Source of the DNA: Pseudomonadota bacterium
GTDB taxonomy: Bacteria; Desulfobacterota; Desulfobacteria; Desulfobacterales; Desulfolunaceae
Length of the DNA: 38,739 bases
NCBI GenBank assembly: GCA_018818835.1
Contig: JAHIRD010000065.1
Coordinates: forward strand, 1-38,739
Direction of reading: 5' to 3'
In this document: piece after piece, positions 8,362 to 17,680 of the stretch
How the letters are laid out: every line of letters starts with the position of its first letter
How positions within the stretch are numbered: position 1 is the first letter of the stretch
Position numbers and translations under genes: made by a program
Notes under the pieces: generated by a model
Seen by the model: only the letters and a program-made list of their open reading frames with translations
Databases searched by the model: none
What the model was told of the DNA's origin: nothing

Positions 8362-11300
8362 ATGGAGAAGCACTTGGAAAATGCGATAATGGGGGACGTC
8401 AAAAAAATGAGCCGAGACGTCTCCGTAGACAATACATGGCCGAAGGTGCTGGTGGGCCGGCAAAAAGAAAAACGAATGATTTTGAACACCTTTGTCAAGG
8501 TCCAGATGGGTGCCAATGAAACGGTTCTTGTCAAAGGTGATGCGGGCATAGGCAAGACAGCCATCATTTCTGACCTTGCCGCAAACAGGATTACAAAGGA
8601 AGGCTTTTTCATTACCGGTAAATGCGGACAGTATCTGCATAATTCCCCCTATGAATCGGTTATCCAAGCATTCACGCATATCACCAATCAGATCCTGACC
8701 GGAAGACATGGTTCCATCGTGCAATGGAAAGAAGATCTCATTGAGACATTGGGTGAAAACGGCCGGTTGATCACAGAAGTCATCCCCGGGCTTGAACAGA
8801 TTATCGGAAGGCAGCCCGAGACAGACTCTCTGAACATCAGGGAAAGACGAAACCGTTTTCATCAGGTTTTTAAAAAATTTATCCGGGTATTTGCCAGAAA
8901 AACTTATCCCCTGACGCTCTTTCTCGATGACCTGCAATGGATTGATCATGCCAGTCTCAGCTTGATGGAGTCGGTTGTCGGTGACCCCACCATTGAATAT
9001 TTCTTGTTCATCGGGGCCTATAGGGACAATGAAGTCGATGCCTCCCATTCGTTGACATCCTTGATCAGGAAGATTGAAGCAAGCGGCTGTCACGTTCATT
9101 TCATCGAGCTGTCCGACCTGAATGCCCAGGAAACCCATCAACTCGTGGGGTGCTTGCTTAAATCAACAAACGCCGAATTGATGTCTCTTTCAAGCGTGGT
9201 GTGGAGGAAAACCGGCGGGAATCCTTTTTTTATCAACCAGTTCATAAACAGACTCCATGACACAGGTTTGATTTTCCGCGATAAGAATCTTGACTGGGCC
9301 TGGGATATTGAAAAAATTAACCTGGTCCCATCCACAGATAATGTCCTGGCCTTTCTAAAAAGCAAGATAGACTCCCTGACCGAACCGGAAAAAAGGACTT
9401 TGGACATATGTGCCTGCCTGGGGAGTCCTTTTGATTTGGAACTCCTGTCCGGGGTGGATTCACATTCTATGGACCTCATTTACAGCCATCTTTACGCGGC
9501 AACGGCCGCTGGGCTCATTGACATGGAAAACGAGCAGGGCTGTTTTCTCCATGATCAGATCATGGAAGCAATTTATTCCACCATACCCGCCACCGAGAGG
9601 CAGGCCATCCACCATCGTATCGGCAGGACCCTGGTCCGTATGAACGAGGTCTGTCCCATTCCGGATAAAATTTTCTTCATGACTGACCAACTCAATCATG
9701 GGGCTATCCTGATCACGGACACAGACGAAAAAACGGAACTCATCCGATATAATCTGGAGTGCGCCAAAAAGGCCAAGGCATCATCAGCGTATCTTCCGGC
9801 CTATGAATATCTGGAAAAATCCATATCCCTTCTTCCCTCTGACTCGTGGGAAACCCAGCATGAACTGACCATGGATGCTTTTACAGAATGCGTGGAAGTA
9901 TCATGCCTGAAAGGTGACTATGCCAGGATGTATCAATTGGCAAATATTGCCCTTGCCCATGCAGAATCCTTTCTGGATAAAATCGATATCTACAAGGCCG
10001 AAGTCCATGCCTGCATTGCCCAGGAGGATTTTATAGCGGCCTTGACCATCGGCGTGTCCTTACAGGGTGTGATCTCACATTATCCATTGGCAGCCAGCCC
10101 ATGGGATGTTTTCAGGGAATATGCCAGGTTAAGAGTCATGTTACTGGGCAAAAACATCGATAGCCTGATCAATCTGCCTGAAATGACGGACCCCGCGGTC
10201 CTAAAGACCCTTGAGGTCGGCTCCAGCCTGGGCATTGCTCTTTACAGCAAAGCCCCGAAGCTCCTGTCCTTATATGTCATTCTGTCGGTTCAAAATGCCT
10301 TGAAATATGGCAAGGCACCCGAGCACCCCATTTGCTTTTTTGCCTATGGGGCCATGCTGATATCCGTTTTCGGGGACATCAAAAACGGATGTAAATTCGG
10401 GACTCTGGGAATAAAGCTTGCCGAGCACCCCCATTGCCGGAAATACATGTCCATGTTCCTATGCGTCTATAATTGTCTGATACGACACTGGAAAGAACCC
10501 ATTCGAAACACCCTCGAAGATTTTATCGACGGCTATCGTTATGGGCTCGAGTCGGGTGACCTGTTTTATGCGGCTCTGAATCTTTGCGTAAGCAACCAAA
10601 TGGCCTATCATGCGGGAGTCCCACTTCCCCAGATTGAACAGAGCATCCGGGAAAAAAACATACTCATTAAATCCATTAATCAAAAACAGGTTTTAACTCT
10701 TCAGAAAATTTTATGGCAGGCCATCTTAAATCGTCTGGAGCCAAATGATGACCCAACTCAATTGATGGGTAACGTCTTCAACGAAAAAACCACCCTTCCG
10801 TTCTGGCAATCAACAAACAACAGACTGGCACTTGCCATTTTATACAATGCCAAACTCAATCTGGAAGTCGAGTACCATAAGTATACCCAGGCTTTATCCA
10901 GCCTTTCTGTGGTCAAAAAATACCGAAAATCCGTCTCCGGATTTATTGTGGAACGAGACATCCCTTACTACGATGCGTTGATTCGATTGGGCTTGTACCC
11001 CACCCTGTCCTATGCACAAAAGAAAATTTGCCTGATCCGGGTAAGAAATGATCTGAAAATACTCAAGAAAATGGTCACCCATGCACCCGCAAATAATTTA
11101 CATCGCTTTTATCTTGTCAAAGCCGAATGCGCTCGTATTCTGAACAGAAAAAACAAGGCTGAAACCTATTATGATCTTGCCCTCACCTATGCCAGGGAAT
11201 ACAAATACATCCATGAGGAAGGCCAGGCCAATGAACTGGCGGCCCGCTACTATTTTTCCATGGGCAAGGATAAAATCGGAGCCCGCTGCATCAACGATGC

Positions 11301-12921
11301 CTACCAATGTTACCGCGAATGGGGAAATATTTCAAAGCTGGGGTATCTTGAGAAAAACTATGAGCCCTATCTTTTTATGGAAATACACGCATCATTGTCC
11401 TCTGCCGGTGCACTGGATCCTGGAAGCCAGAGTGTCAACCTGTCAAAGGTGTTCAAAGAATCCCAGGACATCGCCGAGGAGGTGGCCTATCCCAAGCTCC
11501 TGGAAAAAATGATGCGGATCACCATATCGAATATGGAAGCGGAAAAAGGATACATGATCCTTTTAAAACACAATCACCTGTTTATAGAAGCTGAAGGGCA
11601 CGCTGGATCTGAAGATTTTCCTGTGTTGCAGTCCATACCCATCGACGAGCACACAGGCCTTTCCAAGGCAATCGTTCATGCCTGTGCACAGTCAATTCAG
11701 CCTATTTTGCTGAATAATGCCCGATCAGATGGCCCTTTTGTTGCTGACCCCTATATTGTTGTCCATAAGCCCAAATCCATTTATTGTTTTCCCATATTAC
11801 ACAAAGATGAATTGATGGGGATTCTTTATTTTGAGAACAACCTTATCATGGGGGCCTTTACGCCAGCACATAGAAAGTCTTTGGATTTACTTGCGGCACA
11901 AATCGCAATATCCATTGAAAACACACGGCTCTATGAGCAACTTGAAGAAACCGTCACCCAACGATCCAAAGAGCTCAGGCGGGCCATCAATGAATTGAAT
12001 AAAGAAGCCTACAAGAGAAAATTAACCGAAGAGGAACTGTGCATTTCCAATTTCCGTCTTGCAAAAGTGCTGGACACCACCTCGGATACAATCATCGTCA
12101 TCAATTATTTACGGGATATTATTTTTTATAATAAGGGTGCTGAAAATCTTTTTTCTTATACACCTGCTGAAATTATGCACCAGCCTGTCAACGGTCTTTT
12201 CCCCATGGACCAGCACTCATCCTTTGAAACACATATCCTTTCCCTCACGGCACTGACCGGATCGGGGGATAAGAACGAGCCTATTCTGATGGACCTGCAG
12301 CGTAAGGACGGGACACGGCTCCGGGGAAGCCTGTCCTTGGCGGCATTAAGCATTGATGACGAGCCTTATTATTCATTGATCATAAATCCTGTGATAGATA
12401 TGGTTCACCAGGACCCATCACCACAGAAACCCCCAAATAATCCCATGGTGTATCCCGAGCCGAAGGTCCCGGTGGATAGCAGCAAAATTTCCGAAACGGT
12501 GGACCAGATGGCCTTCGATTTTGATGAGCGGCTTGCGGCTCTTGATTATGCTATCAAAGACATCAGTCACCATTTAAGCCCTCTGTATATCAAAGAATCT
12601 GAGATTCGAGAAAAAATTTCCGAATTATTGACCATGACACTGATGATCTGGGAAAATTCGACCAAAAAAACAAAAATCGATCTTGCTGAAGAAAGCGGCA
12701 TCTGGAAAGCCTATTGTGACGGCGGCACATGGCGAACACGGACCATGGACAAATATCTGGATCCCGATACGATTCCTGAGCGGCCACGATACAATAACGT
12801 TATGAAAACCGTGGATTTTGTTCTGAAGAGTTGCGCCGAAGACACAGAACAGATCCGTTCACTCAAAAAGGCCGCCCAGGAGATGAAAGGGATTCTTCTT
12901 AAAAAAGGATATAAATTCTGA
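8362..12921 (+). CDS. Giant AAA-TPR-GAF-PAS sensor protein, paralogue lacking the kinase domain
   Basis: This protein of about 1519 residues is collinear with the preceding one from the AAA domain onward: Walker A GDAGIGKT near 59, Walker B FLDDLQW near 187, TPR-like middle, GAF about 1030-1190, PAS about 1230-1343. It lacks the N-terminal kinase. It continues past the point where the first paralogue stops, with some 110 extra residues (1410-1519) containing TKKTKIDLAEESGIW and GTWRTRTMDKYLD, which I do not recognise as a named domain. No histidine kinase or response regulator is present. I chose ATG 8362 because it lies after the upstream stop with AAGGGA upstream; ATG 8389 or 8407 are alternatives. 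It is convergent with the TRAP operon, with only 7 bases between stop codons. Confidence 0.82.
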   Translation: MEKHLENAIMGDVKKMSRDVSVDNTWPKVLVGRQKEKRMILNTFVKVQMGANETVLVKGDAGIGKTAIISDLAANRITKEGFFITGKCGQYLHNSPYESVIQAFTHITNQILTGRHGSIVQWKEDLIETLGENGRLITEVIPGLEQIIGRQPETDSLNIRERRNRFHQVFKKFIRVFARKTYPLTLFLDDLQWIDHASLSLMESVVGDPTIEYFLFIGAYRDNEVDASHSLTSLIRKIEASGCHVHFIELSDLNAQETHQLVGCLLKSTNAELMSLSSVVWRKTGGNPFFINQFINRLHDTGLIFRDKNLDWAWDIEKINLVPSTDNVLAFLKSKIDSLTEPEKRTLDICACLGSPFDLELLSGVDSHSMDLIYSHLYAATAAGLIDMENEQGCFLHDQIMEAIYSTIPATERQAIHHRIGRTLVRMNEVCPIPDKIFFMTDQLNHGAILITDTDEKTELIRYNLECAKKAKASSAYLPAYEYLEKSISLLPSDSWETQHELTMDAFTECVEVSCLKGDYARMYQLANIALAHAESFLDKIDIYKAEVHACIAQEDFIAALTIGVSLQGVISHYPLAASPWDVFREYARLRVMLLGKNIDSLINLPEMTDPAVLKTLEVGSSLGIALYSKAPKLLSLYVILSVQNALKYGKAPEHPICFFAYGAMLISVFGDIKNGCKFGTLGIKLAEHPHCRKYMSMFLCVYNCLIRHWKEPIRNTLEDFIDGYRYGLESGDLFYAALNLCVSNQMAYHAGVPLPQIEQSIREKNILIKSINQKQVLTLQKILWQAILNRLEPNDDPTQLMGNVFNEKTTLPFWQSTNNRLALAILYNAKLNLEVEYHKYTQALSSLSVVKKYRKSVSGFIVERDIPYYDALIRLGLYPTLSYAQKKICLIRVRNDLKILKKMVTHAPANNLHRFYLVKAECARILNRKNKAETYYDLALTYAREYKYIHEEGQANELAARYYFSMGKDKIGARCINDAYQCYREWGNISKLGYLEKNYEPYLFMEIHASLSSAGALDPGSQSVNLSKVFKESQDIAEEVAYPKLLEKMMRITISNMEAEKGYMILLKHNHLFIEAEGHAGSEDFPVLQSIPIDEHTGLSKAIVHACAQSIQPILLNNARSDGPFVADPYIVVHKPKSIYCFPILHKDELMGILYFENNLIMGAFTPAHRKSLDLLAAQIAISIENTRLYEQLEETVTQRSKELRRAINELNKEAYKRKLTEEELCISNFRLAKVLDTTSDTIIVINYLRDIIFYNKGAENLFSYTPAEIMHQPVNGLFPMDQHSSFETHILSLTALTGSGDKNEPILMDLQRKDGTRLRGSLSLAALSIDDEPYYSLIINPVIDMVHQDPSPQKPPNNPMVYPEPKVPVDSSKISETVDQMAFDFDERLAALDYAIKDISHHLSPLYIKESEIREKISELLTMTLMIWENSTKKTKIDLAEESGIWKAYCDGGTWRTRTMDKYLDPDTIPERPRYNNVMKTVDFVLKSCAEDTEQIRSLKKAAQEMKGILLKKGYKF

Positions 12922-12928
12922 TTTACCC

Positions 12929-14206
12929 TTACTGAATGGAAAATTGCGTAATCAGAAAAAGGCTCATCCATGGCACATAGGTAATCACCATCAATCCCAG
13001 AATCAAAATCATGATATATGGCACACATGCCCGATAAAGGGTGATGATGGACGTATCAAACCGAATACTTGATATAAACAGGTTCAGGCCCAGCGGCGGT
13101 GTTGAATAACCGATCTCAAGATTAGCAAGAAAGATAATTCCGAGATGGACAGGATCAATCCCATAACTGATAGCTATGGGAACAATGATGGGTACCACGA
13201 CAACAAGGGCTGAATAAATATCCATAAGACAGCCCACACCCAAAAGAAACACGTTCAGGGCTATTAGAAAAACATAGGGTGAAGTGATGTATTCCTGTAT
13301 GAATGCAAGAATACGCATGGGGATCTCTTCATCAATCATGTAGGTGGTCAGGGTCAAAGCCGAACCGATGATGATGAAGATAGCCCCCACCAGGACCATG
13401 CTCTCCTTGAAAATGGCCGGAAATCGCCCCAGGGCGATGTCTTTGTGGACAAAAACCTCCACGATAAATGTATACAGCACCAAAATGGATGCCACCTCTC
13501 CCAAGGTCACGATACCACTGAAAATCCCCGCAAGGAGGATCACCGGAATAAACAGCTCCCATTTGGCGACGCTTGCCGTGGTTAGAATCTGATGGAATGA
13601 AATGCTTACCCGTTTGGCCTGGGTCTTCTTTCCTGTCATGATACTGTAAAGGGACAGGATTAGGATAAGAAAAATGCCCGGAATAAGACCCGCTGCAAAA
13701 AGCTGTGGAATGCTCGTTTTGGACACAACCCCATAGATGATGATGGGAAGGCTCGGGAAAAAAAGAAGTCCAAGACTTCCCGATGAGGTTAAAAGTCCCA
13801 GGGTGAATTTTTCCGAATAACCGTCTTTAATCAAGGCAGGATAGAGCAATCCGCCAATGGCTATGATGGTGACGCCGGAGGCCCCTGTGAACGATGTAAA
13901 AAAGGCGCAGGCACATAACGATACAATGGCAAAGCCTCCGGGAAGCCACCCCAGCATGGCTTGGGAGACGTTGACCACCCGCGTTGAGGCTTTACTTTCT
14001 GAAAGGATGAAGCCCGCAAAGGTAAAAATGGGGATGGTGTATAAAACAGGGTTGTTGGAGAACTGGCTGTAGACATCAACGATGAGGGCGGCAAAGGGTA
14101 CGCCAGAGACATAAAACCCCAATAGGGCAAAGGCGGATAAGACCGCAAAGACCGGGGCACCCAGAAGGGCCATGACAATGATCAGAATGACGATTGCTGA
14201 AACCAT
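12929..14206 (-). CDS. dctM: TRAP transporter large permease (DctM family)
   Basis: The 425-residue protein is strongly hydrophobic with about twelve membrane segments, begins MVSAIVILIIVMALLGAPVF, and carries DctM-type features such as TGASGVTIIAIGGLLYPALI and the C-terminal NLEIGYSTPPLGLNLFI. It forms the sodium-driven transport channel of a tripartite transporter in the inner membrane. Its ATG begins one base after the stop of the small permease gene, which implies translational coupling. It is the last gene of the minus-strand operon. The length is normal for the family. Confidence 0.95.
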   Translation of the reverse strand: MVSAIVILIIVMALLGAPVFAVLSAFALLGFYVSGVPFAALIVDVYSQFSNNPVLYTIPIFTFAGFILSESKASTRVVNVSQAMLGWLPGGFAIVSLCACAFFTSFTGASGVTIIAIGGLLYPALIKDGYSEKFTLGLLTSSGSLGLLFFPSLPIIIYGVVSKTSIPQLFAAGLIPGIFLILILSLYSIMTGKKTQAKRVSISFHQILTTASVAKWELFIPVILLAGIFSGIVTLGEVASILVLYTFIVEVFVHKDIALGRFPAIFKESMVLVGAIFIIIGSALTLTTYMIDEEIPMRILAFIQEYITSPYVFLIALNVFLLGVGCLMDIYSALVVVVPIIVPIAISYGIDPVHLGIIFLANLEIGYSTPPLGLNLFISSIRFDTSIITLYRACVPYIMILILGLMVITYVPWMSLFLITQFSIQ

Positions 14207-14207
14207 A

Positions 14208-14828
14208 TTAGTGACCCCTTACCCCTATCCACTGTAAGCAGATGTTAAGACTTCTTACTAAAAACCAGAGCATGACAGCAAAATAACCCAGGGGTATGAC
14301 TATCTCGAGAATCCAGGTGGGTGTGTCATGAAAGGCTATCACTGTCCCAGCGTGAAAGTCCACGAGGAGAAACCGGATGGACGCATAAAAAAGAATGGCA
14401 CACACCGTCGTTGTGAAGGCCCCTGTGAGGACGTTTACAATCTGTTTCATGTTTGAAGGCAGTATCCTGTAAGCCACATCGATTTTGAGATGACTTTCAC
14501 TGCGGGCAGCCATGGCCGCTCCAATAAATGCAACCCAGAGAACGAGGTGCCTTACAATCTCTGCACCCCCTGTTACCCCCGTAGAAAAAAAATTCCGCAG
14601 GATGATCTGAAACAAAACAAGGAACACCATGGCACAGAGCAACAGAGACACCAGGGCCGTTTCCACTTGGCTTATCAGCCTGGACAGTCGGTTGGGGGGC
14701 GGTATCAGGCCACCGCATTTTATGCATCGTCCGCCCAGGCTCCCCGCGTCTGAACCGCATGACGGACAACCCACGCTTGTTTGGTCTGAATTAAATGAAT
14801 GATTCAATGAAAGGTCCTTTCTTTTCAA
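14208..14828 (-). CDS. dctQ: TRAP transporter small permease (DctQ) with N-terminal zinc ribbon
   Basis: Residues from about 50 to 206 form a normal four-helix DctQ subunit (LFQIILRNFF, GGAEIVRHLVLWVAFIGAA, SHLKIDV), which docks with DctM. The unusual part is residues 21-38, CPSC and CIKC separated by ten residues, a typical zinc-ribbon pair. Small permeases normally have only a short N-terminal tail. The start is taken as TTG 14828: the frame has an upstream stop and no ATG before the cysteines, and no strong ribosome binding site is visible, so the exact start is uncertain. A later GTG just before the first Cys would still keep the ribbon. The operon continues into dctM. Confidence 0.88.
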   Translation of the reverse strand: MKRKDLSLNHSFNSDQTSVGCPSCGSDAGSLGGRCIKCGGLIPPPNRLSRLISQVETALVSLLLCAMVFLVLFQIILRNFFSTGVTGGAEIVRHLVLWVAFIGAAMAARSESHLKIDVAYRILPSNMKQIVNVLTGAFTTTVCAILFYASIRFLLVDFHAGTVIAFHDTPTWILEIVIPLGYFAVMLWFLVRSLNICLQWIGVRGH

Positions 14829-14986
14829 ACAGAAAAATTTGGCAAACAGGTATTATTTTCTTTAGGTCATTCATGGTTGGCCTACGATGAAGCCTCAAAC
14901 CCACTACCCATTTGCGTGTCGGGGGAGAAGCCTTGGCGAAGACCGGTCCAGCTTTTTAAGCTTGTCCCCGCGAAGGCTGGGAAGCT

Positions 14987-15053
14987 GGCCGCCGGAGGCA
15001 TATTTCTTCGTACTCCTCGTGTTCTTCAGCGACCAAGGGGAGCGGGTGGTTGA
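14987..15053 (-). repeat. Dispersed intergenic repeat family 1, copy inside the TRAP operon
   Basis: Read on the minus strand this gives ATCAACCACCCGC, then GCTGAAGAACACGAGGAG, TACGAAGAA and GCCTCCGGCGGCC. The same ordered blocks occur on the plus strand at 26164-26238 and 37661-37738. It fills part of the 270-base gap between the radical SAM gene and the small permease gene, the only large gap in that operon. Confidence 0.75.
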
Positions 15054-15098
15054 TAAAATTTTACCTGGCTGGAAGCCTGAAAACGCATACAACGACGG

Positions 15099-16565
15099 TT
15101 AGTTCAGGTCATGGCCCACCTCTTCCGTGGCTTTGTTTTTAATGCGTGTATGGGAATTTTTGTTTTCGATGATGCCGTGCTGGCGATAAGCAAACAAGGT
15201 ATCGACCATGGTGATAAACATATTTTTATAAAGGCCCCAGGTTTCTTTGGATGTGGGCAAAAGGTAAGGTTGTTTTCGCATCTTTATCTTTCGCACCCGA
15301 AAGGGGTTCAACACGCTCAGATACACGATATTCATCGAGCGATAAAATGACTTGAGAGACATCTGGGTCGGTCTGATAACGCAGTGCTGGAAATCCCACA
15401 GGGCATGACCTGTTTCATAGGGAACGATCAGCCGGTCCTTATACTCGTGATAAAGATCCGTTGCAGGAAGAGGGGTCAGGGGGTTTAAAAAGATATAGAC
15501 CAGGCCCAGTTCCTTGATATACCTGTTCAGCGCTTTGAAATGTTCTTTGGTATAATGGGGCTGCAGAATAAAGGATGCGGAAACGTCAATACCCAGTTCA
15601 TGACAGATCTCCACGGCTTTTTTATTGTTTTCAATGCTGTTTCGTTTGTTGTACTGATCAAGTTCTTCGTTGGTGACCGCTTCGATTCCCACACGGAGCA
15701 TCCGAAGGCCTATGTCTTCCCATTTTCTTAAAATCTCTTTGTTCTGTACAACAAAATCAGTGCGACCATAGACCAGATATTCCTTTTCAATGTTCCGCTC
15801 TTTGATCATATGATAGAGGGTATCTAAACGTTTCTTGTTGAAAAGAAAGGTGTCATCAATAATGAACACTTCCTTGGAATCAATGGATTCGATTTCATTG
15901 ACCACGGATTCAGGTGAACGGGAGAAATACTTATCATCGGTCAGATGCCGGTTATAGCAGAAGGTGCACTGGTAAGGGCAGCCCCAGGAGGTCCTCATGA
16001 TGGTCAGGGGGCGCCACTGGAGATAAAAATAGTCCTTTCGATACGGCTGGGTGAGTTTTCTGTCGGGCAGAGGGAATTGATCAACATCCTTGGGGAACGG
16101 TCTCACATCCGTAAAACAAAATCCCGCTTTTTTCCCATAACCGATGCCCTTTACCCTGGACAGATCCCCTCCGGTGTCCAGGCATTCGATCAATTCCTTG
16201 AATGTTGTCATGCCCTCGCCATGGACAATAAAATCCACGTATCTGTTTTGAAAGTCTTTTGGATTCAATGCCGCGTGGACCCCTCCCATGACGGTTCTGA
16301 TACCGGGATCATACTGTTTTACACGCCTGCAGACGTCCAGAGCCTCGCTTATGTTATTGATGTAGCAACTCGTCCCCACCACCTGGGGATTGAATTCCTT
16401 CAGGCAGGCATCGAGATTATTGTCCACCATTAAATCACAGATAAGGACCTCATGATCCGGCACACTGGCCCCCACATATTCAAGTTCAAGGGGCTCGCAG
16501 ATCATGATGAGTTTTAACCCATGGGTCTCTTCCGGTTGTTGTGGTCGAACAAGCAGTATGCGCAT
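15099..16565 (-). CDS. B12-binding-type radical SAM protein
   Basis: The 488-residue protein has an N-terminal Rossmann-like half of the cobalamin-binding type (VPDHEVLICDLMVDN, VGTSCYINN, VMGGVHAALNP) and a radical SAM half with the cluster motif C196-x3-C200-x2-C203 inside WGCPYQCTFCYN. The classic DxHxxG cobalamin motif is not evident, as in many members of this class. Such enzymes perform radical methylations, ring closures or rearrangements on lipids and other natural products; the substrate cannot be read from the sequence. It sits between the solute-binding protein gene (15 bases) and the permease genes, so it likely acts on the molecule this operon makes or imports. Confidence 0.85.
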   Translation of the reverse strand: MRILLVRPQQPEETHGLKLIMICEPLELEYVGASVPDHEVLICDLMVDNNLDACLKEFNPQVVGTSCYINNISEALDVCRRVKQYDPGIRTVMGGVHAALNPKDFQNRYVDFIVHGEGMTTFKELIECLDTGGDLSRVKGIGYGKKAGFCFTDVRPFPKDVDQFPLPDRKLTQPYRKDYFYLQWRPLTIMRTSWGCPYQCTFCYNRHLTDDKYFSRSPESVVNEIESIDSKEVFIIDDTFLFNKKRLDTLYHMIKERNIEKEYLVYGRTDFVVQNKEILRKWEDIGLRMLRVGIEAVTNEELDQYNKRNSIENNKKAVEICHELGIDVSASFILQPHYTKEHFKALNRYIKELGLVYIFLNPLTPLPATDLYHEYKDRLIVPYETGHALWDFQHCVIRPTQMSLKSFYRSMNIVYLSVLNPFRVRKIKMRKQPYLLPTSKETWGLYKNMFITMVDTLFAYRQHGIIENKNSHTRIKNKATEEVGHDLN

Positions 16566-16580
16566 TGTCTAATCACCATG

Positions 16581-17639
16581 TCATTGAGTGATGATGCTAT
16601 CAAATTCAGATCCGGGATGATTTTTCCTGTACTCGTCCACAAGGGCAAGGGTCCGATCCAGAAGTTCCTGTGAATACAACTTTCCCACAAGGTTTTGCCG
16701 GACCGTCTTGCTGGCTTCAAAAATATATTGACTATCCGGGCTGTTTATCTTGTCAATTTCTATGATTTTTATTCCGGCTTTTTTAAGGAGGACAAGACTT
16801 TTTGCGTCATCCTGGCGAACCGCCGCAACGATCCTTTCATGTTCCGTTCTGGAAATGTCCAAAATAATTTTCTGACTTTTTGGTGAAATCTTGTCCCAGA
16901 TATCCTTGGTCACAATGGTGGCACCAAGAATATTGCAGGCAGGGACATTGGTCATGTATTTAAATCTCGTATACCACTGAAATGCCACGGCTCCAAAGGG
17001 ATTTGAGCTGGCACAGTCAATGAGATTTGTCGATAAAGCGGTGGCCACATCGGCAATGGACAAAGAAATGGGGGATATTTCCAGGGTGTCAAAAATTTCC
17101 TGCACCAGGGGATCGCCTTCTATGGCCCACCATTTCTGCTTTCTCACAATATCAAGGGAGGTCAGGGGAATCTTGGAGAAATCATATACAAAACCCAGAT
17201 CCAGCCAGCCAAGAACAATAAAACCCTTTTCTTCAAAACGTTTATCCATTTCACTCTCAAGCTGGGACCGGACATAGGACACTTCCCCATTACTCCAGAA
17301 CACATAGGGGAGTTCCGTGACCCGAACCTGGGGGACGATGGTCCCCAGGCTTGGACCCATGATGCCGCCACCATGGAGCTGGCCGATTTTAATCTTCCGG
17401 ATCACATCTTTTTCATCACCCTGGACACCGCCCCAGTAGACTTTAAATTGAACCTCATGGTTTGTTTCCTCATAGGTTCTTTTAATGAGATCTTCATAGA
17501 TGTTGGCCATATTTGAGCCCTTGGGTGCAATGGACGCCATTTTTATGACGACCTTAGGTTCATCTGCCCCAACGTGACCTACGCTGAACATGATGAGTGA
17601 CAACAGAGTCATGGCAATGATCAAGGTGTGTCTTTTCAT
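16581..17639 (-). CDS. TRAP transporter substrate-binding protein, TatP-like (DctP family)
   Basis: The 352-residue protein starts with a cleavable signal peptide (hydrophobic to residue 22, likely cut after VGA) and is a periplasmic TRAP solute receptor: IKMASIAPKGS, VQGDEKDVIRKIKIGQLHGG, LPYVFWSNGEV, and NLIDCASSNPFGAVAFQW. At the position where carboxylate-binding receptors carry an arginine (K-I-R), it has K-W-W followed by AIEGDP. This places it in the subgroup that accompanies TatT lipoproteins and suggests a ligand other than a simple carboxylate. GGAAGG lies about 9 bases before the ATG. It lies between tatT and the radical SAM gene. Confidence 0.9.
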   Translation of the reverse strand: MKRHTLIIAMTLLSLIMFSVGHVGADEPKVVIKMASIAPKGSNMANIYEDLIKRTYEETNHEVQFKVYWGGVQGDEKDVIRKIKIGQLHGGGIMGPSLGTIVPQVRVTELPYVFWSNGEVSYVRSQLESEMDKRFEEKGFIVLGWLDLGFVYDFSKIPLTSLDIVRKQKWWAIEGDPLVQEIFDTLEISPISLSIADVATALSTNLIDCASSNPFGAVAFQWYTRFKYMTNVPACNILGATIVTKDIWDKISPKSQKIILDISRTEHERIVAAVRQDDAKSLVLLKKAGIKIIEIDKINSPDSQYIFEASKTVRQNLVGKLYSQELLDRTLALVDEYRKNHPGSEFDSIITQ

Positions 17640-17680
17640 ATCCCGTTTTCCTTCCTCTTTATTCGCCCCATGGGGTTAAT

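Noticed and set aside
8299-8420. Possible frameshift joining the two giant sensors into one gene
   Set aside because: Each has its own complete AAA-TPR-GAF-PAS series, so they are tandem paralogues rather than halves of one protein.
8314-9141. 275-codon antisense frame at the start of the second sensor gene
   Set aside because: The sense frame contains a clear AAA domain with Walker motifs that is paralogous to the preceding gene; the antisense translation has no features.
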